Of a stretch of 7,562 nt of DNA, positions 1-5,194 are shown one piece after another; within the stretch, counting starts at the first letter, position 1, and each line of letters begins with the position of its first letter. The position numbers were made by a program, and so were the translations under genes. The notes under the pieces were generated by a model, which was not told the origin of the DNA, searched no databases, and worked only from the letters and a program-made list of their open reading frames with translations. Location of the stretch: positions 1 through 7,562 of the forward strand of contig JASHZA010000158.1 of NCBI GenBank assembly GCA_030042765.1. The letters are read 5' to 3'. The stretch comes from Candidatus Binataceae bacterium. GTDB taxonomy: Bacteria > Desulfobacterota > Binatia > Binatales > Binataceae.

Positions 1-29
1 CCGCTTTGGCGGGATCGCAGGAATACCAC

Positions 30-51
30 AGTCGGTGCCCTGGCCCCGACT
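30..51. repeat. Short inverted repeat upstream of the first gene
   Basis: AGTCGG (30-35) and CCGACT (46-51) are perfect 6-bp arms around a 10-nt loop. It could be the end of a terminator for an upstream gene outside the window or part of the leader of the gene at 110. No clear T-run follows. The rest of 1-109 shows no convincing coding region or promoter. Confidence 0.3.
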
Positions 52-109
52 CTTGCACTGTGCGAAGCTGCATCCGCAAGCTCCGGGCGCCTTGCAAGCA
101 AGAACGGCG

Positions 110-481
110 ATGAAGGACTCCAAAGCGGCAAAACTTTCCCAAAGGCTGGACCGCATTTACGAGAGGCGCGATTCCGCCGCGCCCGTCTCGCGCAAGGAAT
201 TGCAGTCGATGGTAGACGTCTATCTCGGCGAGAACTACGATCGAACGAAAATCGATGCGGTGACGCGACTGCAAGAGGCGATGCAGGAATCGCACAGGGC
301 CTTAGTGTCTGATTTCGAGAGCGGACGCATCAATGCCGGGATATACGTTGACCGGCTGAGGGCGGTGCTTCTGGATACGGCCAAAAAATGCGAGCAGGTG
401 TTGGGCGCGGAAGACTACTTTAAGTTATTCGGAATGAGGCCCGACGATGCCGCGAGTGTTTTGGATCTGCCTTCCGAATAA
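110..481 (+). CDS. Hypothetical small helical protein (123 aa)
   Basis: I do not recognise the family. The product is charged, soluble and apparently all-helical, with no signal peptide, membrane segment or cysteine cluster; its only cysteine lies in AKKCEQVLG. The N-terminal third is Lys/Arg-rich (MKDSKAAKLSQRLDRIYERR). The C-terminal half has regular heptad-like hydrophobic spacing and ends in an acidic tail. The EQVLGAEDYFKLFG stretch vaguely recalls the helical repeats of Spy/CpxP-like proteins, but that is not enough to assign function. The frame is open back to a GTG at 35. The ATG at 110 is preferred because the extra 25 residues are compositionally different and non-helical; neither start has a strong Shine-Dalgarno. 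It converges with the SDR gene, the two stops being 20 nt apart, so it is not part of that operon. Confidence 0.6.
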   Translation: MKDSKAAKLSQRLDRIYERRDSAAPVSRKELQSMVDVYLGENYDRTKIDAVTRLQEAMQESHRALVSDFESGRINAGIYVDRLRAVLLDTAKKCEQVLGAEDYFKLFGMRPDDAASVLDLPSE

Positions 482-501
482 CGTTCGGCCGACGACCTCC
501 G

Positions 502-1224
502 CTAGAACTGCTCTTTGAAGGGGCGCACATCAATCTCCTGGGTCCAGGCACTGCGATCCTGATGGGCGAGATGCCAGTAGGTCTCGGCGATTGCGGCCGG
601 CTTGAGCAGGTCCTCTTCCTTCGCATCGGGACGGAGTCGGCGGATAAACGGCATGTCGATCGGGCCGTCAACATTTATATAGGCGACGTGGATATTCTGC
701 GGGCCGAGGTCGCGCGCCATCGCCTGCGCCAACCCGCGCATCGCGAACTTCGCCGGGCCGAAGGCGGCGGAAGTCGGGAACGGCTTGACCCCGGCGGTGG
801 CGCCGGTGAAGAGGATGACGCCACGCCCCACCTGGAGCATCGCGGGGACGACCTGCTGCGAGCATAGAAAGGCACCCATCGCGTTGACGCGCCAGGTGTT
901 CTCGAAGGTGCTCGGCTTGGTCTCCATCAGGCGGCCGAAGGGGCGCATCGCGGCGTTGTAGAGGAGCGCCTGCGGAGCGCCCATTTGTTCGCGAATCGTG
1001 GCGAAAGCCAAATCTATCGAGGCGGCCTCGGCGACATTGGCGGGTGCCGGCAAAGCGTGGCCGCCCTGCGCATTGATTTCCGCGGCGAGCTGCGCCAGGT
1101 AGTCGGCCTTGCGCGCTATGAGAGCGACTGAGTATTCGGCGGCGAAACGGCGGGCGAGCGCGGCGCCAAGTCCGGGTCCGACACCAACAACTACCGCGAC
1201 CGGTTTGCGAATTGCGTCTGCCAT
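502..1224 (-). CDS. Short-chain dehydrogenase/reductase family protein with atypical active site
   Basis: A 240-aa Rossmann-fold protein of normal classical-SDR length. The cofactor-binding glycine motif is GVGPGLG at residues 14-20, the NNAG-like segment is YNAAM (89-93), and the structural/catalytic Asn is N114 in WRVNAMGAF. Aligned to the usual Asn-Ser-Tyr-Lys tetrad, Lys is kept (K159), but Tyr is replaced by Phe (F155, in AAFGPAKFAMRGL) and Ser by Ala (A142, in FTGATAG, with T143 next to it). I recall a broad group of bacterial SDRs with this GATA...FxxxK arrangement, so it looks like a subfamily trait rather than decay. Ordinary alcohol/ketone oxidoreduction by the Tyr-Lys mechanism is therefore doubtful. 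The start is well supported by AGGAG 7 nt upstream of the ATG. It is the last gene of the leftward operon, 19 nt after the isomerase-like gene. NAD(P) binding is likely; substrate unknown. Confidence 0.88.
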   Translation of the reverse strand: MADAIRKPVAVVVGVGPGLGAALARRFAAEYSVALIARKADYLAQLAAEINAQGGHALPAPANVAEAASIDLAFATIREQMGAPQALLYNAAMRPFGRLMETKPSTFENTWRVNAMGAFLCSQQVVPAMLQVGRGVILFTGATAGVKPFPTSAAFGPAKFAMRGLAQAMARDLGPQNIHVAYINVDGPIDMPFIRRLRPDAKEEDLLKPAAIAETYWHLAHQDRSAWTQEIDVRPFKEQF

Positions 1225-1243
1225 TGTACGTCTCCTGTTCGAT

Positions 1244-1831
1244 CTAGAGCCGGGCCAGGGCCGCTTCGACCCAATCGAGGCGGTCGTTGCCCCAGAACAT
1301 CTCGTCGCCGACGAAGAAGGCGGGCGCGCCGAACATCCCGCGGGCGACCGCGTCGTCGGTGTTGCGGCGGAGGCGATCCTTGACCTCGTGGGTTTCGCTT
1401 GCGCGCAGAATCTCGGCGGCCGGGAGGCCGCCCGCTTCGAGCACGCCGGTGAAGATGGCGCTGTCGCCGAGGTTCAGTCCTTTGGCCCAGAAGGCGTTGA
1501 AGATGAGTGGGTGATAGCGATCGAAGAGGCCGAGTTGTTGGCTGGCGACCGCGCCGCGCATCAGGGCCATCGTGTTGATCGGGAAGAACGGATTGACCAG
1601 ATCGGGCACGCCGTAGCGATGGGCCCAGCGTTTGAGCTCGACGCGCATGTATTTGCCCTTGGCCGGTACGGCGATGGGCGAGGAATTGCCGGTTGCCTTG
1701 AGCACGGCGCCCAGCAGGATCGGGGTGTAGATCACCTGCGCGCCGGTGCGCGCGGCGAGCGCGGGCAACTGAGTGTCGGCGAGATAGCTGAAGGGACTGC
1801 CGTAATCGAAGAGAAATTCGAGCTGTTTCAC
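1244..1831 (-). CDS. 2-hydroxychromene-2-carboxylate isomerase / kappa-GST-like DsbA-family protein
   Basis: A 195-aa thioredoxin-fold (DsbA-like) protein of normal length for the HCCA isomerase family. These enzymes use glutathione for isomerisation of 2-hydroxychromene-2-carboxylate in naphthalene degradation; many homologues have other, unknown substrates. Diagnostic segments are the N-terminal FDYGSPFSYLA (residues 8-18), where S12 matches the conserved active-site serine of the family, and the C-terminal GMFGAPAFFVGDEMFWGNDR (165-184) with the cis-proline P170. There is no CxxC, so it is not a disulfide oxidoreductase. It starts at GTG with AGGAG 7 nt upstream. It is the middle gene of the operon, between the crotonase (33-nt gap) and the SDR (19-nt gap). 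Its place in a CoA operon suggests a cis-trans or ring-opening isomerisation of a pathway intermediate rather than naphthalene catabolism itself, since no dioxygenase or aldolase genes are nearby. Confidence 0.9.
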   Translation of the reverse strand: MKQLEFLFDYGSPFSYLADTQLPALAARTGAQVIYTPILLGAVLKATGNSSPIAVPAKGKYMRVELKRWAHRYGVPDLVNPFFPINTMALMRGAVASQQLGLFDRYHPLIFNAFWAKGLNLGDSAIFTGVLEAGGLPAAEILRASETHEVKDRLRRNTDDAVARGMFGAPAFFVGDEMFWGNDRLDWVEAALARL

Positions 1832-1864
1832 GATGGTGCTCCTGTTCCCAAAAAATCGGCGCGG

Positions 1865-2644
1865 TTAACGTCCGGTAAAGACCGGGGTGCGCTTTTCGTT
1901 GAAGGCGCGAATAGCCTCCTTCGTATCGTTGGTGGCAGCCATCTCGTAGATGCTGCGGATTTCGTTTTCGATCTGGGTCTCGAGCGTCTCGACGCATCCG
2001 GAGTGCATCAGGCGCTTGGCCGCCGCGTAGGCGCGGGTCGGGCCTTGCGCGAGTTCGGCGGCAACCGCGTGGGCCTCGCTCGCCAGGGTGGCGTCGGCGA
2101 CGACGCGGTTTACGATGCCCCAGTCCATCGCCTCGCGTGCGGAGAGTGTCCGGTTCAGATAGGCGAGTTCGAGCGCGCGGCCGATACCGATGCGTCGTGG
2201 GAGGAAGTAAGTGGTGGTGCCGTCGGGCGAGAGGCCGCGCCGCGTATACGCCATGATGAATTTGGCGGATTCGGCGGCGATGAGCAGGTCGCATGCGCAC
2301 GCGAGGCCCATCCCGCCGCCGGCTGCGGCGCCGTTGATCGCGCCGATTACGGGGAAGGGCGCGCGTACGATGCGCGAGAGCGCGACGTGGAGGAGCGAGA
2401 TGCGGTTCTTGAGCTCGCCGGCGGCGGTGTAGAAGCTGCGCAGGTCGGCGCCTGCGCAGAAGAAGCGCCCGGTTGCCGTGAGCACGATTGCGCGGACGGC
2501 AGAGTCTTCCTCGGCGCGGATGATCGCGTCGAGCATCTCGCTGGAGAGTTCATGGTTGAGCGAATTGGCGGCGGCGGGGCGGTTGAGAGTGATGGTGGCG
2601 ACGCCGTCGCGGACATCGTAGAGGATCGCGGTGTATTGGGGCAT
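1865..2644 (-). CDS. Enoyl-CoA hydratase/isomerase (crotonase) family protein, isomerase-like active site
   Basis: A 259-aa crotonase, the usual family length. The acyl-CoA oxyanion-hole segments are present: FCAGADL (residues 62-68) and NGAAAGGGMGLA (104-115). Both glutamates that add water in enoyl-CoA hydratase (rat E144 and E164) are missing: the aligned residues are G113 and Y133. Instead there is RRGLSPDGTTTYFLPRRIG (135-153), and D141 in its SPDG segment matches the catalytic Asp of PaaG/delta-enoyl-CoA isomerase-type crotonases. The protein is therefore better called a double-bond isomerase-type crotonase than a hydratase. The start is fixed by GAGGT (minus strand, 2657-2653) 8 nt before the ATG. 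It is the first gene of the leftward operon, under the palindrome-rich divergent control region. The exact CoA substrate is not readable from the sequence. Confidence 0.92.
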   Translation of the reverse strand: MPQYTAILYDVRDGVATITLNRPAAANSLNHELSSEMLDAIIRAEEDSAVRAIVLTATGRFFCAGADLRSFYTAAGELKNRISLLHVALSRIVRAPFPVIGAINGAAAGGGMGLACACDLLIAAESAKFIMAYTRRGLSPDGTTTYFLPRRIGIGRALELAYLNRTLSAREAMDWGIVNRVVADATLASEAHAVAAELAQGPTRAYAAAKRLMHSGCVETLETQIENEIRSIYEMAATNDTKEAIRAFNEKRTPVFTGR

Positions 2645-2667
2645 GGCGTGGGACCTCGGTTAGCGGG

Positions 2668-2710
2668 CAGGCGGGGGAAGGCCGCGCAGGGGCGCGGCCA
2701 TTCCCGCCTG
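2668..2710. repeat. Long imperfect inverted repeat (hairpin) in the crotonase leader
   Basis: The left arm 2668-2686 and right arm 2693-2710 can form about 17 pairs around a 6-nt loop (2687-2692). The innermost 7 pairs are perfect (GGCCGCG with CGCGGCC). The only interruptions are one unpaired A (2700) and two extra Gs (2673-2674). On the minus strand it would lie about 10 nt upstream of the crotonase Shine-Dalgarno, so it could be a 5'-UTR structure. There is no T-run for an intrinsic terminator. Confidence 0.6.
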
Positions 2711-2715
2711 CCACG

Positions 2716-2736
2716 TTGGTTTCATGATGAAACCAA
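2716..2736. promoter_or_regulatory. Perfect palindrome, candidate HxlR operator
   Basis: Left arm TTGGTTTCA (2716-2724), spacer TGA (2725-2727) and right arm TGAAACCAA (2728-2736) form an exact 9-3-9 inverted repeat. It is AT-richer than its surroundings. It sits 71 nt upstream of the crotonase start and 124 nt upstream of the hxlR start. A dyad of this size between a divergent regulator and its neighbour operon is what a dimeric winged-helix repressor or activator would bind. The link to this HxlR protein is inference. Confidence 0.6.
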
Positions 2737-2742
2737 TACGCG

Positions 2743-2757
2743 ATCGGAGCGGCCGAT
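2743..2757. repeat. Small inverted repeat in the ech/hxlR intergenic region
   Basis: ATCGG (2743-2747) and CCGAT (2753-2757) are perfect 5-bp arms with a 5-nt spacer. Alone it would be unremarkable. It is listed because it lies 6 nt after the perfect 9-3-9 palindrome and 13 nt before a 37-bp one. Confidence 0.35.
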
Positions 2758-2770
2758 GCAAACGCACCGC

Positions 2771-2807
2771 CGAGCGCCTTCCGCCGCGACGCGGCGGGAG
2801 GCGCTCG
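2771..2807. repeat. 37-bp near-perfect palindrome
   Basis: Arms of 18 nt (2771-2788 and 2790-2807) flank a single central A (2789). All 18 positions pair, 17 as Watson-Crick and one as T-G (2780 with 2798). The arms begin CGAGCGCC and end GGCGCTCG. It lies 53 nt upstream of the hxlR ATG. No poly-T follows on either strand, so an intrinsic terminator is unlikely. It could be a cruciform, a protein-binding site or a copy of a dispersed palindromic repeat. Some of the dyad is aided by high GC, but 18 matched positions is far beyond chance expectation for one locus. Confidence 0.6.
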
Positions 2808-2822
2808 CCGGCGGGGCGCGGC

Positions 2823-2845
2823 GTTGCGTGATGCAACCCGGTTGC
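2823..2845. promoter_or_regulatory. Alternating GTTGC/GCAAC half-sites just upstream of hxlR
   Basis: Three half-sites alternate: GTTGC (2823-2827), GCAAC (2833-2837) and GTTGC (2841-2845). They create two overlapping dyads: GTTGC-N5-GCAAC, and GCAACC-C-GGTTGC (2833-2845, perfect 6-bp arms). The cluster ends 15 nt before the hxlR ATG, a position where a bound protein would block transcription, so it could be an autoregulatory site. A weak promoter reading is TTGCGT (2824-2829), 18 nt, TAGGCT (2848-2853), which would make the hxlR mRNA nearly leaderless. Confidence 0.4.
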
Positions 2846-2860
2846 CGTAGGCTTAAGGGC

Positions 2861-3403
2861 ATGAAGCGCAAGACGTTCGGGCGGATGAACTGCTCGATCG
2901 CCCGGGCCCTCGAACTGGTCGGCGAATGGTGGACGATGCTGATCCTGCGCGAGGCGTTTCTAGGGACACGCCGCTTCCAGGACTTTCAGCGCAATCTTGG
3001 GATTGCGCGCAATATCCTTTCCGCCCGCCTGAAGAAGCTGGTCGCGCGGGGAATCCTGCAGCGGAGCGCGGCGCGGGGCGGCGGCCGGCGGCTTGAATAC
3101 CGCCTGACGGAGAAGGGGCGCGCGTTTTTCCCGGTGCTGATGGCGCTGATGCAATGGGGCGACCGGTTCGCCGCCTGCGCCGGCGGACCGCCGGTGCGGG
3201 TGGTCGACCGCGTCGCGGGCGAGCCGATCGCCGAACTCAATGTGCTTGCGCGAGACGGCCGCGTGCTCAGCGCGGCCGACGTGCGGATGGTGCCCGGACC
3301 GGGAGCGGGAGCCCTGACCAGGGCGCGCTTCAGACGGGCGCAGGCGGTCAAGGCGTCGGGTGGTGGCGGCGAGAGCCTCCACGAGGATCGCAGTCCCGCA
3401 TAA
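2861..3403 (+). CDS. HxlR-family winged helix-turn-helix transcriptional regulator
   Basis: A 180-aa DNA-binding regulator. Residues 8-100 match the HxlR domain in order: conserved Cys at C11 (MNCSIARALELVGEWW), WTMLILREAFLGTRRFQDFQ, the recognition-helix region GIARNILSARLKKLVARGIL and the wing with RRLEYRLTEKGRAFFPVL. Residues 112-150 form the extra C-terminal segment common in the longer HxlR proteins (DRVAGEPIAELNVLARDGRVLSAADVRMVPGPG), without the paired cysteines often found there; a low-complexity Gly/Ser tail follows. C11 could be a redox or electrophile sensor, as described for some family members. The frame is open far upstream, antisense to the operon. ATG 2861 is chosen because it gives the normal family N-terminus; the Shine-Dalgarno is weak, and ATG 2831 is an in-frame alternative. 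It is divergent from the crotonase operon and probably controls it and itself. Confidence 0.9.
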   Translation: MKRKTFGRMNCSIARALELVGEWWTMLILREAFLGTRRFQDFQRNLGIARNILSARLKKLVARGILQRSAARGGGRRLEYRLTEKGRAFFPVLMALMQWGDRFAACAGGPPVRVVDRVAGEPIAELNVLARDGRVLSAADVRMVPGPGAGALTRARFRRAQAVKASGGGGESLHEDRSPA

Positions 3404-3430
3404 GCGCCGGGAACGCCGGTTTCCTTTTTC
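3404..3430 (+). terminator. Possible weak terminator after hxlR
   Basis: Just after the hxlR stop, CCGG (3407-3410) can pair with CCGG (3416-3419), extended by a G-T pair, around GAACG. A T-rich run TTTCCTTTTT (3420-3429) follows. The stem is short, so efficiency is doubtful. Confidence 0.3.
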
Positions 3431-3439
3431 GGCGCGCCG

Positions 3440-3474
3440 TTGAACTATGGATTTGGAGTGCATACGGTTGCACT
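3440..3474 (+). promoter_or_regulatory. Candidate promoter of the methyltransferase gene with a dyad around the -10
   Basis: TTGAAC (3440-3445), 17 nt, TACGGT (3463-3468) is a moderate sigma70-like pair, 4/6 and 3/6 to consensus. The -10 is exactly enclosed by an inverted repeat: AGTGCA (3457-3462) and TGCACT (3469-3474). The predicted start point is about 45 nt before the ATG. The dyad placement suggests an operator; the promoter itself is only a pattern match. Confidence 0.35.
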
Positions 3475-3517
3475 GCGGCTTGCCTTTCGAGCTGAGCCGA
3501 AGAATCCATCCGGGGGG

Positions 3518-4582
3518 ATGACGATCATGCCGGTCGACGAAGCGAAGTTGCAAAAGTTCATGGAGAAGATGCTGGGCGACATGGGCGCGGCGATGGGTGC
3601 GGCGCTCGTGATCGTCGGGGACAAGCTGGGTCTTTACAAGGCGATGGCCGGCGCAGGCCCGCTTTCGTCGGCCGAGCTCGCGCAAAAGACGGGGACCGAC
3701 GAGCGTTACGTCCGCGAATGGCTGGCTGCGCAGGCGGCCGCCGGCTACGTCCAGTACGATGCTGCCGCACAGCGCTTCACGCTGCCGCCCGAGCAGGAGA
3801 TGGTGTTCGCGGCCGAGGGCAGCCCGGTTTTCATGCCCGGAGCGTTCGAGATTATCGCTTCGATCATGCGGGACGAGCCGAAAATCGCCGAGGCCTTCAA
3901 GAGTGGTCGCGGGGTGGGATGGCATGAGCATGACCCGTTGCTCTTCAGCGGGACAGAGCGGTTTTTCCGCCCCGGCTACGCGGCTCATCTGGTTGGCGAA
4001 TGGCTCCCGGCGCTCGAGGGGATGCGCCAGCGGCTGGAGCTTGGCATCGAAGTGGCCGATGTCGGCTGCGGGCGCGGCGCCTCGACGATCCTGATGGCGA
4101 AGGCATTTCCCAAGTCCACGTTCGTCGGTTTCGACTACCACCAGCCCTCGCTCGATCGCGCGGCCGCGGCGGCGAAGGAGGCGGGGGTGACGAACGTCCG
4201 CTTCGAGCGCGCGTTGGCCAAGGAGTATCCGGGAAAGAATTACGGGCTGGTGGCGTTCTTCGATTGCCTGCATGACATGGGCGATCCGGTCGGAGCTTCG
4301 GCGCACGTGCGGCAGACGCTGGCAGGCGATGGCACTTGGATGATTGTCGAGCCGTTCGCGAACGACACGGTGCAGGAAAATCTCAACCCGATCGGGCGGA
4401 CGTTTTATTCCGCCTCGACCATGATTTGCACCCCGGCCTCAAGATCGCAGGAAGTCGGGCTCGCGCTGGGGACGCAGGCGGGCGAGAAGCGCATCCGCGA
4501 GGTGGTCACGGCGGGTGGTTTCACGCGGTTCCGCCGTGCCGCGCAGACGCCGTTCAACCTCATATTCGAGGCGCGCCCTTAG
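3518..4582 (+). CDS. Class I SAM-dependent methyltransferase with N-terminal winged-helix domain
   Basis: A 354-aa two-domain protein. Residues ~18-95 form a winged-helix dimerisation-type domain (GDKLGLYKAMAGAGPLSSAE, then TGTDERYVREWLAAQAAAGYV), and ~150-354 the Rossmann-like methyltransferase. SAM motif I is VADVGCGRG (179-187), with the acidic residue at the end of strand 2 in FVGFDYH (D206). A post-motif FFDCLHDMGDP (248-258) and a late TMICTPASRSQEVGLALGTQ (301-320) are typical of the large bacterial group that includes M. tuberculosis Rv2258c, whose substrates are mostly unknown. The winged helix here serves substrate/dimer contacts in related O-methyltransferases and need not bind DNA. 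ATG 3518 directly follows a GGGGGG run and ATG 3527 has better spacing from it, so the true N-terminus may be 3 residues shorter. It is transcribed away from the crotonase operon, with no tight operon partner. Confidence 0.88.
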   Translation: MTIMPVDEAKLQKFMEKMLGDMGAAMGAALVIVGDKLGLYKAMAGAGPLSSAELAQKTGTDERYVREWLAAQAAAGYVQYDAAAQRFTLPPEQEMVFAAEGSPVFMPGAFEIIASIMRDEPKIAEAFKSGRGVGWHEHDPLLFSGTERFFRPGYAAHLVGEWLPALEGMRQRLELGIEVADVGCGRGASTILMAKAFPKSTFVGFDYHQPSLDRAAAAAKEAGVTNVRFERALAKEYPGKNYGLVAFFDCLHDMGDPVGASAHVRQTLAGDGTWMIVEPFANDTVQENLNPIGRTFYSASTMICTPASRSQEVGLALGTQAGEKRIREVVTAGGFTRFRRAAQTPFNLIFEARP

Positions 4583-4685
4583 AATCGTGCGAGCCAGTCT
4601 AATCGTGAATTCCCGCTAGCAGCGAAGGACAAACCGCGTCACGGCCCTTTATGCCAGGCCCGGACCGTGAAGGTGCGGCGGCAGG

Positions 4686-5150
4686 ATGGTGTTGAGAACG
4701 GCGATTGTGTGGGTGCACGTGCTGTGTGGCGTGGTCTGGGTGGGCGCGTCCGCCAGTATCGCGCTGGCGGCGGTCGCGCTGAGCGGCGAGCCGGAAGAGT
4801 GGCGCAAGTTCGCGACCCGCGCGGTGCCGCGAATCAACCGGGTCTGCGTGGCGGCGGCAAGCGTGATACCAGTGACGGGAATCGCGAACCTGGCTTTCGT
4901 AGCGCGGACCTATCGCGGGAGCTTGCCCCCGCCTTTTGTGGCTATCCTGAGCGCGAAAGTCGCGCTGTTCGCCGTGATGGCGGCGGCGCTGTGGGCAGTA
5001 TGGGGGGTGGGTGCGTCGATCGGAGCCAGCGGGGCATCCGGCGCCGGCAATAGCGGGGTGGGCGTCCGGAAACTGATCGCGCTTTACGCTACGATAGTCA
5101 TATTGGGAGCGATGGCACTCGGATTGGGGTTGTGGCTGTCGGGGACGTGA
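4686..5150 (+). CDS. Four-helix integral membrane protein of unknown function
   Basis: A 154-aa hydrophobic protein with four predicted transmembrane helices at about residues 4-31, 50-72, 84-108 and 130-151. A Gly/Ser/Ala-rich loop (109-127) lies between helices 3 and 4. Helix 1 contains IVWVHVLCGVVWVGASAS. The WVHxxxxxxWVG pattern, with H11 inside the membrane, resembles CopD- and DUF2269-like membrane proteins, where such histidines may bind heme or copper; here that is only a resemblance. The start is ATG 4686 (MVLRTAIVWV), with AAGG about 13 nt upstream and no ideal Shine-Dalgarno. It ends 44 nt before the MBL-fold gene, so the two are probably co-transcribed; the 103-nt gap after the methyltransferase is less clear. 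Confidence 0.75.
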   Translation: MVLRTAIVWVHVLCGVVWVGASASIALAAVALSGEPEEWRKFATRAVPRINRVCVAAASVIPVTGIANLAFVARTYRGSLPPPFVAILSAKVALFAVMAAALWAVWGVGASIGASGASGAGNSGVGVRKLIALYATIVILGAMALGLGLWLSGT

Positions 5151-5194
5151 GACATCCTCTTAAAGCACGCGGATTTCGTTGAAGAGAGAAGCGG

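Noticed and set aside
1244..1831. DsbA disulfide oxidoreductase assignment
   Set aside because: No CxxC active site and no signal peptide; the GSPFSYLA and GDEMFWGNDR segments point to the HCCA-isomerase/kappa-GST branch.
1191..2300. Leftward open frame of 369 codons overlapping the crotonase and isomerase genes in another frame
   Set aside because: Arg-rich composition typical of an out-of-frame GC-rich read, and it overlaps two genes with conserved motifs.
1109..2860. A very long rightward open frame running into hxlR (764 codons in total)
   Set aside because: The part before 2861 is antisense to three well-supported genes with strong family matches and has no domain character. It is open because of high GC at third positions; only the HxlR part is real.
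2645..2860. CRISPR array or insertion-sequence ends as the explanation for the repeats
   Set aside because: The dyads differ in sequence from each other, are not regularly spaced direct repeats, and there is no transposase gene or target-site duplication visible.
2960..4306. Leftward open frame of 448 codons across hxlR and the methyltransferase
   Set aside because: Arg/His/Pro-rich shadow translation antisense to two recognised genes; no family features.
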